DNA of 14,315 bases from CAZYAK01 sp964645935 (GCA_964645935.1 CAZYAK010000036.1:1-14315), one strand, 5' to 3'; counted from the first letter of the stretch, positions 6,881 to 13,223 are shown. The notes: generated from the letters alone by a model not told the origin. Numbers and translations: made by a program.

Positions 6881-7135
6881 ATGACTCTCATCCACCTCCG
6901 CCAGCAAATCGACTCTCTCGACACCTCCCTCGTCGAGCTCCTGGCCCGGCGCTTCCAACTCGCACAGCAGACCACCGCGCTCAAGAATGGCGTGATGGAC
7001 GCCGAGCGCGAGCAGGAGGTGCGCAAGCACTGGGCCGAGGAAGCCAAGCGCACGGGCCTATCGCCCGCCTTTACCCAGGCCGTATTGGAGCTCGTGCTCG
7101 CGGAGTCCCACCGCCTCCAGACCCGCATCGCATGA
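6881..7135 (+). CDS. aroQ: Chorismate mutase, AroQ class
   Basis: Claisen rearrangement of chorismate to prephenate, the common precursor of Phe and Tyr. This 84-residue all-helical protein retains the residues known from the E. coli mutase domain: Arg7 (LRQQID), Arg24, Lys35 (ALKNG), Asp40, Arg43 and Glu44 (MDAERE), Ser76 and Gln80 (ESHRLQ). The order and spacing match the N-terminal mutase domain of the E. coli T-protein. Here it is a separate gene overlapping the prephenate dehydrogenase start by ATGA, so the T-protein halves are split but translationally coupled. No Shine-Dalgarno; a TACCTT lies six bases upstream. It begins after the heptamer hairpin element, so it may start a new transcription unit. 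Confidence 0.92.
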   Translation: MTLIHLRQQIDSLDTSLVELLARRFQLAQQTTALKNGVMDAEREQEVRKHWAEEAKRTGLSPAFTQAVLELVLAESHRLQTRIA

Positions 7136-7971
7136 AGCTCGTACCTCCCCTCTCCATCGGCGTCGTCGGCGGAACCGGCAAGACCGGCGGGCAATTCGCC
7201 GGGATGCTCCGGGACCACGGCTTCCGCGTGGATGTGACCGGGGAGGTCGACCGCGGGCGCAACGCGGATCTGCTACGGGACTGCGATATCATAGTCTTCG
7301 CAGTGCCGCTGCGCTCCTCCACGGAGGTGCTCCGGGAGGAACTGGCGCGTTCGACCCGCGAGGATCAGCTGATCCTCGACCTTTCTTCCCTCAAGCAGCG
7401 GCAAGTGGAAGCAATGCTCACGGCCAAGGGCGAGGTGATCGGTATGCACCCACTCTTCGGGCCGAGCACCGATCCCCGCGGACAGATCGTGATCCTCTGC
7501 CCGGCGAGAGCATCCGACGAGACGCGCGAGAGTCTCCAAAACCTCCTCGCGGCGATGGGGATGCGCACCCTCCTGATGACCCCAGAGGCGCACGACCGCC
7601 TCATGGCCGTGGTGCAGGTGATCCCACACCTCAAGAGCTTGCTCATCGCGGACCTGCTCAAGTCCCTGAGCGCGGACATGACGGAGATCTCAGACGTCTG
7701 CACGCCCGCCTACGAGCTGGAGCTGAATGTGGTGGGGCGCTTCCTGGACGACTCCGCCGATCTCTACGGACCCATCATCCTGGACAACCCCCGCACCCCC
7801 GAGGTAATGGCGCACCTTCGGCGCCTCGCCGACGAGTACGCGACAATGGATCTCGACTCCTTCACCGAGCGCTACAACGCCCTTCACGGCTACTTCGGTC
7901 GCTTCGCCCGCGAGGGCCGCAGCCATACGGAGGCGTGCATCAGGACGCTGTCATCGCTGAAGGGGCCCTAA
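7132..7971 (+). CDS. tyrA: Prephenate dehydrogenase
   Basis: NAD(P)-dependent oxidative decarboxylation of prephenate to 4-hydroxyphenylpyruvate, the tyrosine branch. The 279-residue protein has a dinucleotide-binding loop GVVGGTGKTGG (10-20), VFAVPL (55-60), DLSSLK (83-88), GMHPLFGPST with His106 (104-113), HDRLMAVVQVIPH (154-166) and the helical dimerisation part with YELELNVVGRF. The sequence follows the dehydrogenase half of the E. coli T-protein closely. There is no C-terminal ACT domain, so tyrosine feedback, if any, must act through another region or enzyme. ATG 7132 overlaps the mutase stop (ATGA). The gene is followed directly by the 9-nt repeat element. Confidence 0.92.
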   Translation: MKLVPPLSIGVVGGTGKTGGQFAGMLRDHGFRVDVTGEVDRGRNADLLRDCDIIVFAVPLRSSTEVLREELARSTREDQLILDLSSLKQRQVEAMLTAKGEVIGMHPLFGPSTDPRGQIVILCPARASDETRESLQNLLAAMGMRTLLMTPEAHDRLMAVVQVIPHLKSLLIADLLKSLSADMTEISDVCTPAYELELNVVGRFLDDSADLYGPIILDNPRTPEVMAHLRRLADEYATMDLDSFTERYNALHGYFGRFAREGRSHTEACIRTLSSLKGP

Positions 7972-8088
7972 GGACGCAGAAGGGACAAAGGGCACAAAGG
8001 GGACAAGGGTCTTGTAGCCACTCCAATCCCCCTTCGTCATCACAGCCGCACCTCTGTCCCTTCTGCGCCTTCTGTACCCTTTGCGCCC
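7972..8088 (+). repeat. Intergenic inverted element with 9-nt phased units (element B)
   Basis: 5' arm: GGACGCAGA, AGGGACAAA, GGGCACAAA, GGGGACAAG in unbroken 9-nt phase (7972-8007). 3' arm: TCTGTCCCT, TCTGCGCCT, TCTGTACCC, TTTGCGCCC, also in strict phase (8053-8088). The two consensus units are reverse complements. CGCAGAAGGGACA (7975-7987) pairs perfectly over 13 bases with TGTCCCTTCTGCG (8055-8067), and shifted registers are also possible. The loop (8008-8052) shows no gene or T-run. The element fills nearly the whole tyrA-pheA gap of 131 nt. TACCCT at 8075-8080 within the 3' arm is a possible -10 for pheA. Confidence 0.75.
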
Positions 8089-8102
8089 TCCCTCCTCCCC
8101 TC

Positions 8103-8888
8103 ATGCACCTCCTCACCCTCGGTCCCGCCGGTACGTTCTCCCACGAGGCGGCCTACAGCCTCCACCCGGAGGCCTCCATTCGTTTCGCGCCCAACTTTGA
8201 CGCCCTGTTCCAGCGACTGCAGCGCGAGGGGGGCGTAGGCTTTGTGCCCATCGAGAACAGCCTGCACGGCCCCGTGGATGAGGTGATGGACCTCCTTATG
8301 CACACCGACGTGAAGATCTGGAAGACGGAGGACGTGGCGGTACGTCATTGCTTCGGTGCGACGGACCCGGCCAAGGTGACGCGTGTGGCCAGCCATCCGC
8401 AAGCACTCTCCCAGTGCCGGCTGTACCTGCGCGACGCCTACCCAGACGCCGAGCGCTTCCCCACCAGTAGCACCGCGGCCGCCGTGGATCTCGCGCTGCG
8501 CGACCCCACCGTGGGCGCCATCGCCTCCGAGAAGGCGCTGTCCGAGCGCGGTCTGCCCATCCTCAAGCGTGACGTGCAGCAGAACGGGAACACCACGCGC
8601 TTCGCCCTCGTAAGTAAGCAGGACCCCTTTCCCGACGGCCGCAAGACCCAGATGTGCGCGGCGCTGCACGCCCTCAAGGACCGGCCGGGCATGCTCCACG
8701 ACCTCCTCACGCCCTTCAAGGTCTACGACGTAAACCTCACACGCATCGAGAGCCGTCCCACCGGACAGAAGCTCGGCGACTACGTGTTCTTCGTGGAGTT
8801 CGGGGGCACCCCCGCCGACGCCCGAGTGTGCAAGGTCATAGAGGAAGTCAGCACCATGGCCTCCATCTGCATCCTCGGGGAATGGTGA
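8103..8888 (+). CDS. pheA: Prephenate dehydratase with ACT domain
   Basis: Decarboxylating dehydration of prephenate to phenylpyruvate, the phenylalanine branch. The 261 residues comprise a catalytic PDT domain (1-about 178): GPAGTFSHEAA (7-17), VPIENSLHGPV (48-58), SHPQALSQC (97-105), and the catalytic NTTRF with Thr165 (163-167). A C-terminal ACT domain (about 182-261) carries DRPGMLHDLL (193-202) and ESRPT (216-220), the motifs that bind phenylalanine in known feedback-inhibited dehydratases. No chorismate mutase is fused to it, unlike the E. coli P-protein. ATG 8103 gives the canonical start. The 17 bases before it (8086-8102) are all C/T and there is no Shine-Dalgarno. Flanked on both sides by 9-nt repeat elements. 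Confidence 0.94.
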   Translation: MHLLTLGPAGTFSHEAAYSLHPEASIRFAPNFDALFQRLQREGGVGFVPIENSLHGPVDEVMDLLMHTDVKIWKTEDVAVRHCFGATDPAKVTRVASHPQALSQCRLYLRDAYPDAERFPTSSTAAAVDLALRDPTVGAIASEKALSERGLPILKRDVQQNGNTTRFALVSKQDPFPDGRKTQMCAALHALKDRPGMLHDLLTPFKVYDVNLTRIESRPTGQKLGDYVFFVEFGGTPADARVCKVIEEVSTMASICILGEW

Positions 8889-8891
8889 GAT

Positions 8892-8962
8892 GAAGGTACA
8901 AAAGGGACAGGGGTGATAGAAGGCAGAGATCCCGCTTGCACCCTTTGTCTCCTCTGGACCTT
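8892..8962 (+). repeat. Intergenic inverted element with 9-nt phased units (element C)
   Basis: 5' arm: GAAGGTACA, AAAGGGACA, GGGGTGATA, GAAGGCAGA (8892-8927). 3' arm: TTGCACCCT, TTGTCTCCT, CTGGACCTT (8936-8962). Both are in strict 9-nt phase. The 3' consensus YTGNNCCYT is the same as in the tyrA-pheA element, shifted by one base. The arms can pair imperfectly over about 26 positions with G-U pairs and one indel. It fills most of the 89-nt pheA-aminotransferase gap and runs straight into the TATACT box at 8966. Confidence 0.7.
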
Positions 8963-8971
8963 CCCTATACT
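8945..8971 (+). promoter_or_regulatory. Promoter for a leaderless aminotransferase mRNA
   Basis: TATACT (8966-8971) is a 5/6 match to the -10 consensus and ends six bases before ATG 8978, placing the likely transcription start on the A of the start codon. TTGTCT (8945-8950), 15 nt upstream, is a 4/6 match to the -35 and is also part of a repeat unit of the 3' arm. The box stands out in C-rich surroundings. Confidence 0.55.
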
Positions 8972-8977
8972 CCACCC

Positions 8978-10144
8978 ATGACCGCTCCCTCCTTCGCCAC
9001 CCTCCCGCACTCCAAACCGGACCCCATCTTCGCCATCGCGGGCGAGGCGCGGGCTGCCGGACCCGCGGCCATCGACGGCACCATCGGGGTGTTCCTGGAT
9101 GAGACGGGCAAGACCTACCTCTTTTCGAGCGTGCAGCAGGCCGTTATGGACGTAGCAGCCGGGCTCTCCACCCGCTCGTACGCGTACCCCAAACTCCTCG
9201 GCCTCCCCGAATACCGCGACGCGGTGCACGCGCTGCTCCCGGTCCCCGCGGGCAAGGCACTCGCGAGCATCGCCACCACCGGCGGCACCGGCGCGGTAGC
9301 ACTTAATCTTCGCCTGGCACGCCTGATGGACCCGGAAATGACCCTGATCCTCCCGGTTCCCGCCTGGGCCAACCACCCGCCGCTCTGCCGAGCATGCGGT
9401 ATCGCCACGATGGAGGTGGCGTACTTCGAGGACGGACGGCCTTCCCTCGCCGGCATCAAGGAAGCGCTCCTCAAGACCCCGGGTCCCGTGACCGTGCTAC
9501 TCCAGGTGAGCTGCCACAACCCCGCGGGATTGGACCTCTCACCCGCCCAGTGGCTGGAACTCCGTGATCTTCTCGTAGCGCGCGAAGCCGCTGCCATCCT
9601 GGACCTCGCGTACCAGGGCTTCGGCGGCAAGCCGGAGGAGGATGCGGCGCCCATCCGGCTGCTCTCCGAGGCCGGCATTCTCTGCCTCATTGCCTGGTCC
9701 GCCTCCAAGAACCACGCCATCTACAGCGAGCGCACGGGCTTGGCCGCGGCCATCGTGCCAGACGAGAAGACCAAGGCCGAGGTGGAAGCCCACTACTCCA
9801 CCCTCACACGCGGCGTGCACTCCGCGGCAGCGACGTTCGGGCAGTCCGTGGTGGCTCGCACCCAGTCGGCCTACGGCGACCAGTGGCGCAAGGACATGCG
9901 CGGGGCCCGCGAGACCCTTGCCGCCAAGCGCACGGCCCTGAAGAGGGCGGCCCCCGAGAGCCTGCGAGCGGCCATGGACGGACGGGGCATGTTCGCCCTC
10001 CTGCCCCTCTCCCCTGCACAGATCCTCACACTCAAGACAGAGCACAAGGTCTTCATGACCGGTGACGGCCGCATCAACATCGCCGGCATCCCACTGTCGC
10101 GCATGGAGGAGCTGGGAGAGAAGCTGGGGAAGGTGACTGCGTGA
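8978..10144 (+). CDS. Aspartate/aromatic aminotransferase family enzyme (AspC/TyrB type)
   Basis: PLP enzyme of fold type I, aspartate aminotransferase family, 388 residues. From context it probably converts phenylpyruvate and 4-hydroxyphenylpyruvate to Phe and Tyr with glutamate; aspartate transamination is equally possible. Visible residues: GGTGA (102-106), Trp130 in PAWANH, Asn181 in CHNPAGLDL, Asp209 and Tyr212 in DLAYQGFG, PLP-lysine Lys244 in SASKNHAIYSERTG, and Arg252. Both substrate arginines appear kept: Arg278 aligns with Arg292, and Arg365 in GRINIAG with Arg386 (pig numbering). This suggests dicarboxylate binding is retained. ATG 8978 is preferred over an in-frame TTG at 8936 because TATACT ends six bases before it and the TTG lies within the repeat arm. 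Last gene of the aromatic set. Confidence 0.88.
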   Translation: MTAPSFATLPHSKPDPIFAIAGEARAAGPAAIDGTIGVFLDETGKTYLFSSVQQAVMDVAAGLSTRSYAYPKLLGLPEYRDAVHALLPVPAGKALASIATTGGTGAVALNLRLARLMDPEMTLILPVPAWANHPPLCRACGIATMEVAYFEDGRPSLAGIKEALLKTPGPVTVLLQVSCHNPAGLDLSPAQWLELRDLLVAREAAAILDLAYQGFGGKPEEDAAPIRLLSEAGILCLIAWSASKNHAIYSERTGLAAAIVPDEKTKAEVEAHYSTLTRGVHSAAATFGQSVVARTQSAYGDQWRKDMRGARETLAAKRTALKRAAPESLRAAMDGRGMFALLPLSPAQILTLKTEHKVFMTGDGRINIAGIPLSRMEELGEKLGKVTA

Positions 10145-10150
10145 GACGGT

Positions 10151-10262
10151 ACCGAGGCCACCGAAGGGACCGATGGAACCGAGGTGCTCCCATGCAGTGT
10201 GCAAGAACGATCAGCGCAGCCGCACCTCGGCCCCCCTCGGTGGCCTCGGTCCCATCGGTCCC
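10151..10262 (+). repeat. Intergenic inverted element with 9-nt phased units and two exclusive folds (element D)
   Basis: 5' arm: ACCGAGGCC, ACCGAAGGG, ACCGATGGA, ACCGAGGTG (10151-10186), with invariant ACCGA. 3' arm: units ending TCGG(T/C) at 10223-10231, 10233-10241, 10242-10250 and 10251-10259. Perfect pairings: ACCGAGGCCACCGA (10151-10164) with 10237-10250 (14 bp); GGGACCGATGG (10166-10176) with 10252-10262 (11 bp); CCGAGGTGC (10179-10187) with 10222-10230 (9 bp). The first two cross, so they cannot form together in a simple hairpin; each can coexist with the third. Fills the gap between the aminotransferase gene and rsmA; the loop (10188-10221) shows nothing else. Confidence 0.78.
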
Positions 10263-10272
10263 CTTCCCGTGT

Positions 10273-10278
10273 TACCCT
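10273..10278 (+). promoter_or_regulatory. Possible -10 box for a leaderless rsmA mRNA
   Basis: TACCCT ends exactly six bases before ATG 10285, directly after the repeat element. No good -35 is seen. The evidence is its position, shared with other genes here, more than its match to consensus. Confidence 0.35.
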
Positions 10279-10284
10279 CCCCCC

Positions 10285-11106
10285 ATGGACCTGCGCGACG
10301 AAGTCCCCGGCACGCTCAAGGCCTTCGGGATCCGGCTCAACACGGATCTCGGGCAGCACTTCTTGGTCGACCAAGACGTCCTCGACGCCATCCTGGATGC
10401 CGCACAGGTGGAGGATACCGACCACGTCTTTGAGATCGGGCCCGGCATCGGCGTGCTCACCCGCGAGCTCCTGCGCGACGCAGCTAAGGTGACAGCTGTG
10501 GAACTCGATACCCGTATGCTCCCCGTGCTCAAGCGCTTCGTGGGCGAGGAGGCGTGCCAGACACTCACGCTCATCCAGGGCAATGCGCTGCACGTCTCCT
10601 TCCCGAACGAGCCGTACAAGATCGTCGCCAACATCCCCTACCACATCACGTCACCGCTTCTGCGACACGCCTTCCTGGAATCGGCGCTCCGTCCCACCTC
10701 GCTCACGCTGCTCATCCAGCGCGAGGTGGCGGAGAAGATCTGCGACATCGAGAACGCCGGCATGCTCACCGTGGTGGTAGGGCTCTTTGGGGAGCCTGAG
10801 GTCGTCATCCGCGTGCCTCCCAGATCTTTCGTGCCGCCGCCGGCCGTGGATTCCGCGGTGCTCCACATCCGCTGCTTCAAGGAACCCAAGGCCAGCCCAG
10901 CCATCATCGAGGAGGTGTTTCGCCTCACGCGCGTCTGCTTTGGGCAGAAGCGCAAGATGCTCCGGAACTCCTTGGGCACCCTGCCCGAAGGCCCCATCCT
11001 CCTGGAGAAGACCGGCATCGACGCGACCCGCCGCCCGGAGCATCTCGCCATCGATGAGTGGATCGCGCTCGCCAAGGCCGTTTTGCCTCGTTCGCCCGGG
11101 CTGTAG
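10285..11106 (+). CDS. rsmA: 16S rRNA (adenine1518-N6/adenine1519-N6)-dimethyltransferase
   Basis: RsmA/KsgA dimethylates two adjacent adenines in the 3'-terminal hairpin of 16S rRNA using S-adenosylmethionine, late in small-subunit assembly. The 273-residue length is typical. Motifs: LGQHFLVD (22-29), SAM-binding EIGPGIGVLT (50-59), VELD (72-75), QGNALH (98-103), the catalytic NIPYHITSP (116-124; commonly NLPYxIxSP), and PPRSFVPPPAVDSAVL before the C-terminal helical domain. ATG 10285 gives the family N-terminus. The in-frame region upstream to 10141 belongs to the repeat element and is excluded. No Shine-Dalgarno; C-rich tract and TACCCT upstream. No link to aromatic biosynthesis is expected beyond adjacency. 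Confidence 0.95.
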   Translation: MDLRDEVPGTLKAFGIRLNTDLGQHFLVDQDVLDAILDAAQVEDTDHVFEIGPGIGVLTRELLRDAAKVTAVELDTRMLPVLKRFVGEEACQTLTLIQGNALHVSFPNEPYKIVANIPYHITSPLLRHAFLESALRPTSLTLLIQREVAEKICDIENAGMLTVVVGLFGEPEVVIRVPPRSFVPPPAVDSAVLHIRCFKEPKASPAIIEEVFRLTRVCFGQKRKMLRNSLGTLPEGPILLEKTGIDATRRPEHLAIDEWIALAKAVLPRSPGL

Positions 11107-11206
11107 AACGCCGAGTACGGCTTACTGACGCGATGAATCGCCGGGCGCCTGTTTGGGTTGCGTGGATCCGTGCCTGCTCCCGTGGACCTTCCCGGATGCT
11201 GGATTG

Positions 11207-12754
11207 GTGCGCCCCGCTCACATCGCCACTCTGCTCCTGTCGGCCTTCCTCCTCTGCGTCGCCGCACTGCGTTGGTGGGAACGGCCGATGTACCCGCCCA
11301 TCATCTGGCTGGCGCTCGGTAGTGTGTTTTTCATCGGGCTCCTGCTGACGCGCCTCGGCCGGATCCGCCTGGTGGCCGCCGGCATCGCGGCCGCGAGTCT
11401 CGGATGCCTCCTGGCCTTCGCCTGCGTGGCGCGGAGCCTTCACGTTCCCGATGCCTCCACCGTGGACACCTACGCCGACAGCACGCGGCACGTGATCACC
11501 GGGCGCGTCGTGGCCCCGCCGGAGTACCGTGGCGGCGCGATGCGTTACGTCGTGGAGGCGGAAACCGTGAGCGTGACGGATGCCATCCTGCCGGTACGCG
11601 GCAAGGTGCTCGTGACGGACCGGGGCGCGTGGCCGCGGATGCGGTACGGCGATACCGTGCGTGCTTCGGGCATCTTGAGCCGTCCGGGCATGATCGAGGA
11701 CTTCCGCTACGATCGGTACCTGGCGGTGTCGCGTGTCTACTCCGTGCTGGACCGCGCTACCGTCACAGTGCAGGGACCCAACCGGGGCAACGCGTTCCTG
11801 GCGACGCTCTATGGTTTTCGTGAGAGCCTGGAGGCGCGCATCGCCACGTTGTATCCCGAGCCCCACGGTGCACTCCTGGCGGGCCTGCTTGTGGGCAGCC
11901 GCGCGGGCTTTCCCGAGAGCGTGCAAGAGGCGCTCAGGCGCGCAGGCCTCACCCACCTCGTGGCGATCTCCGGCGCCAACATCACGATGCTCCTGGCTTG
12001 CGCCGGGCCGTTGCTCAAGCGTTTCCCGTGGGGGTGGCGACTGATTCCGTCGCTGCTCCTCGTGGCGTCCTTCACGCTCCTCACGGGCGCCAGCGCCTCG
12101 GTGACGCGCGCCGCCATCATGGGAGGCCTCGGGCTGCTGGCCGTAGAGCTGGACCGCAAGCGCGATGTCCGGCTGGCAATGCTGTGGACCGCGGCCGTGA
12201 TGACCGGCCTCAACCCCGGCTCCCTCTGGGACGACGCTGGGTTCCACCTGTCATTCCTCGCACTCCTGGGCCTGGTCGAACTTTCGCCTCTCACTGAGCC
12301 CGTAGTGCGCAGGGTCCCTGAACGGTTTGGCCTGCGTGAGAGCCTGCAGTCCACGCTGGCCGCGCAGCTGGGAACCGCACCGTGGGGCATGCACCTCTTC
12401 GGGAGCGTGTCGCTCGTGGCGCCGCTGGCCAACCTGCTGGCTCCCGTGGCCGTGCCATGGGCGATGCTCCTGGGAACGGCGGGATTGGTGATGGATCTGG
12501 TGATTCCGCTGTTGGCGCCGTTCGTGGTACTGGTGGCCACGCTGCCACTGGGATGGATCTTGGGGGTTGCCCGGACGCTCGGCCCCCTGCCACTAGCAGC
12601 GGCGGACCTGTCACTGAGCGGACCCGTAGCGGCGGCCATCTCCGTCGCGGTGTTTGGGGCACCCCCGGCGCTACGCCTCCTCACCAGACGTACCGGCGGA
12701 TCGGCACCGATCCCACGCGCGACTCCGCCTCCGGCCGTCGCCGCGGGAAGCTGA
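11207..12754 (+). CDS. comEC: ComEC/Rec2-type DNA uptake channel, short form
   Basis: Inner-membrane channel thought to pass single-stranded DNA into the cytoplasm during transformation. Two or three N-terminal membrane segments (within residues 6-75) precede a soluble beta-rich OB-like region (about 95-185, with the family motif DFRYDRYLA at 166-174). The competence domain follows, with GLTHLVAISGANI (247-259) and then many hydrophobic helices to the C-terminus (515 aa). The C-terminal metallo-beta-lactamase domain of longer ComEC proteins is absent. The start is uncertain: GTG 11207 keeps the first hydrophobic segment, TTG 11153 lengthens it, and ATG 11288 (residue 28) is the first ATG and keeps two segments. 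The 100 nt after rsmA hold only a short hairpin GCCG-AGTA-CGGC. The last 74 nt overlap the oppositely oriented methyltransferase gene. Confidence 0.85.
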   Translation: MRPAHIATLLLSAFLLCVAALRWWERPMYPPIIWLALGSVFFIGLLLTRLGRIRLVAAGIAAASLGCLLAFACVARSLHVPDASTVDTYADSTRHVITGRVVAPPEYRGGAMRYVVEAETVSVTDAILPVRGKVLVTDRGAWPRMRYGDTVRASGILSRPGMIEDFRYDRYLAVSRVYSVLDRATVTVQGPNRGNAFLATLYGFRESLEARIATLYPEPHGALLAGLLVGSRAGFPESVQEALRRAGLTHLVAISGANITMLLACAGPLLKRFPWGWRLIPSLLLVASFTLLTGASASVTRAAIMGGLGLLAVELDRKRDVRLAMLWTAAVMTGLNPGSLWDDAGFHLSFLALLGLVELSPLTEPVVRRVPERFGLRESLQSTLAAQLGTAPWGMHLFGSVSLVAPLANLLAPVAVPWAMLLGTAGLVMDLVIPLLAPFVVLVATLPLGWILGVARTLGPLPLAAADLSLSGPVAAAISVAVFGAPPALRLLTRRTGGSAPIPRATPPPAVAAGS

Positions 12755-13211
12755 AGGTATTGGCAATGACGACGGTGCCAGGCCGAAGCTCCCGATCGAA
12801 CTTGTCTTCCAGCGTAGCCATGAGATGCGGGGCGACGTAGAGGTACACGACGTCGGCGGACCGCACGTCGGCCGTGAGCGCGTTGCCTAGGATCCATGTC
12901 ACGTCACCGGCCCGCCTAGCCCGACGGGTGCGCAGCCACCCGAGGAGCCAGACGGTGGGCACCAACTCCACGCCGATGCTGCGGACACCCGGCACGGTCC
13001 TGCGGGTGTGTAGGAGAAGCCGACCATCGCCTGCGCCCAGGTCTACGACGGTTTCCCCGCCCGTCAGTCCCGCCAGCTTCACCATCGCCACGGCAGCCTC
13101 GGAGGACGTGGGAACGTAGGGCACGCGCAGGATCACGAGATGCAGGACCATGGTGGCCGCGAAGGCTAAGACGGCGCACAGCAGTAGCCCGAGCAGAAAG
13201 GTCGTAAGCAT
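12681..13211 (-). CDS. Membrane-anchored FAM173-like SAM methyltransferase
   Basis: A 176-residue protein with one N-terminal membrane segment (about 3-29) followed by a class I methyltransferase domain. PYVPTS (31-36) comes just before the Rossmann part, then VDLGAGDGRL (56-65, SAM motif I), VELVP (81-85, acidic end of beta-2), an ADVVYLYVAPHLM segment (119-131) and NTFSFP (151-156). The layout (membrane helix, PYVPT, DLGxGDGR, Y/F-V-x-P-x-LM, FxFP) is that of the FAM173 family, whose animal members methylate lysines in the ADP/ATP carrier and ATP synthase subunit c. The bacterial substrate is unknown. Start ATG 13211 is chosen because TATGCT ends six bases before it and upstream sequence is not membrane- or domain-like. 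Convergent 74-nt overlap with comEC. Confidence 0.75.
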   Translation of the reverse strand: MLTTFLLGLLLCAVLAFAATMVLHLVILRVPYVPTSSEAAVAMVKLAGLTGGETVVDLGAGDGRLLLHTRRTVPGVRSIGVELVPTVWLLGWLRTRRARRAGDVTWILGNALTADVRSADVVYLYVAPHLMATLEDKFDRELRPGTVVIANTFSFPRRRPEAESRVGSVPIRRYVW

Positions 13212-13217
13212 GACAAG

Positions 13218-13223
13218 AGCATA
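13218..13223 (-). promoter_or_regulatory. -10 box for a leaderless methyltransferase mRNA
   Basis: On the minus strand TATGCT (a 4/6 match to TATAAT) ends six bases before the ATG at 13211. GTCTTG lies 17 nt further upstream as a poor -35. The site is in the short divergent gap (13212-13263) with the Sel1 lipoprotein gene, which also contains the direct repeat GACAAGA at 13212 and 13238. Confidence 0.45.

Noticed and set aside
7972..10262. A CRISPR array or VNTR as explanation of the phased repeats
   Set aside because: Units are 9 nt without spacers, degenerate, and arranged as inverted arms around a loop at several separate gaps; none of this fits CRISPR or an ordinary tandem repeat.
11133..11348. 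ATG 11133 frame of 71 codons ahead of comEC
   Set aside because: It overlaps comEC out of frame, is Ser/Arg/Cys-rich without domain, and the comEC frame encodes clear membrane helices over the same stretch.
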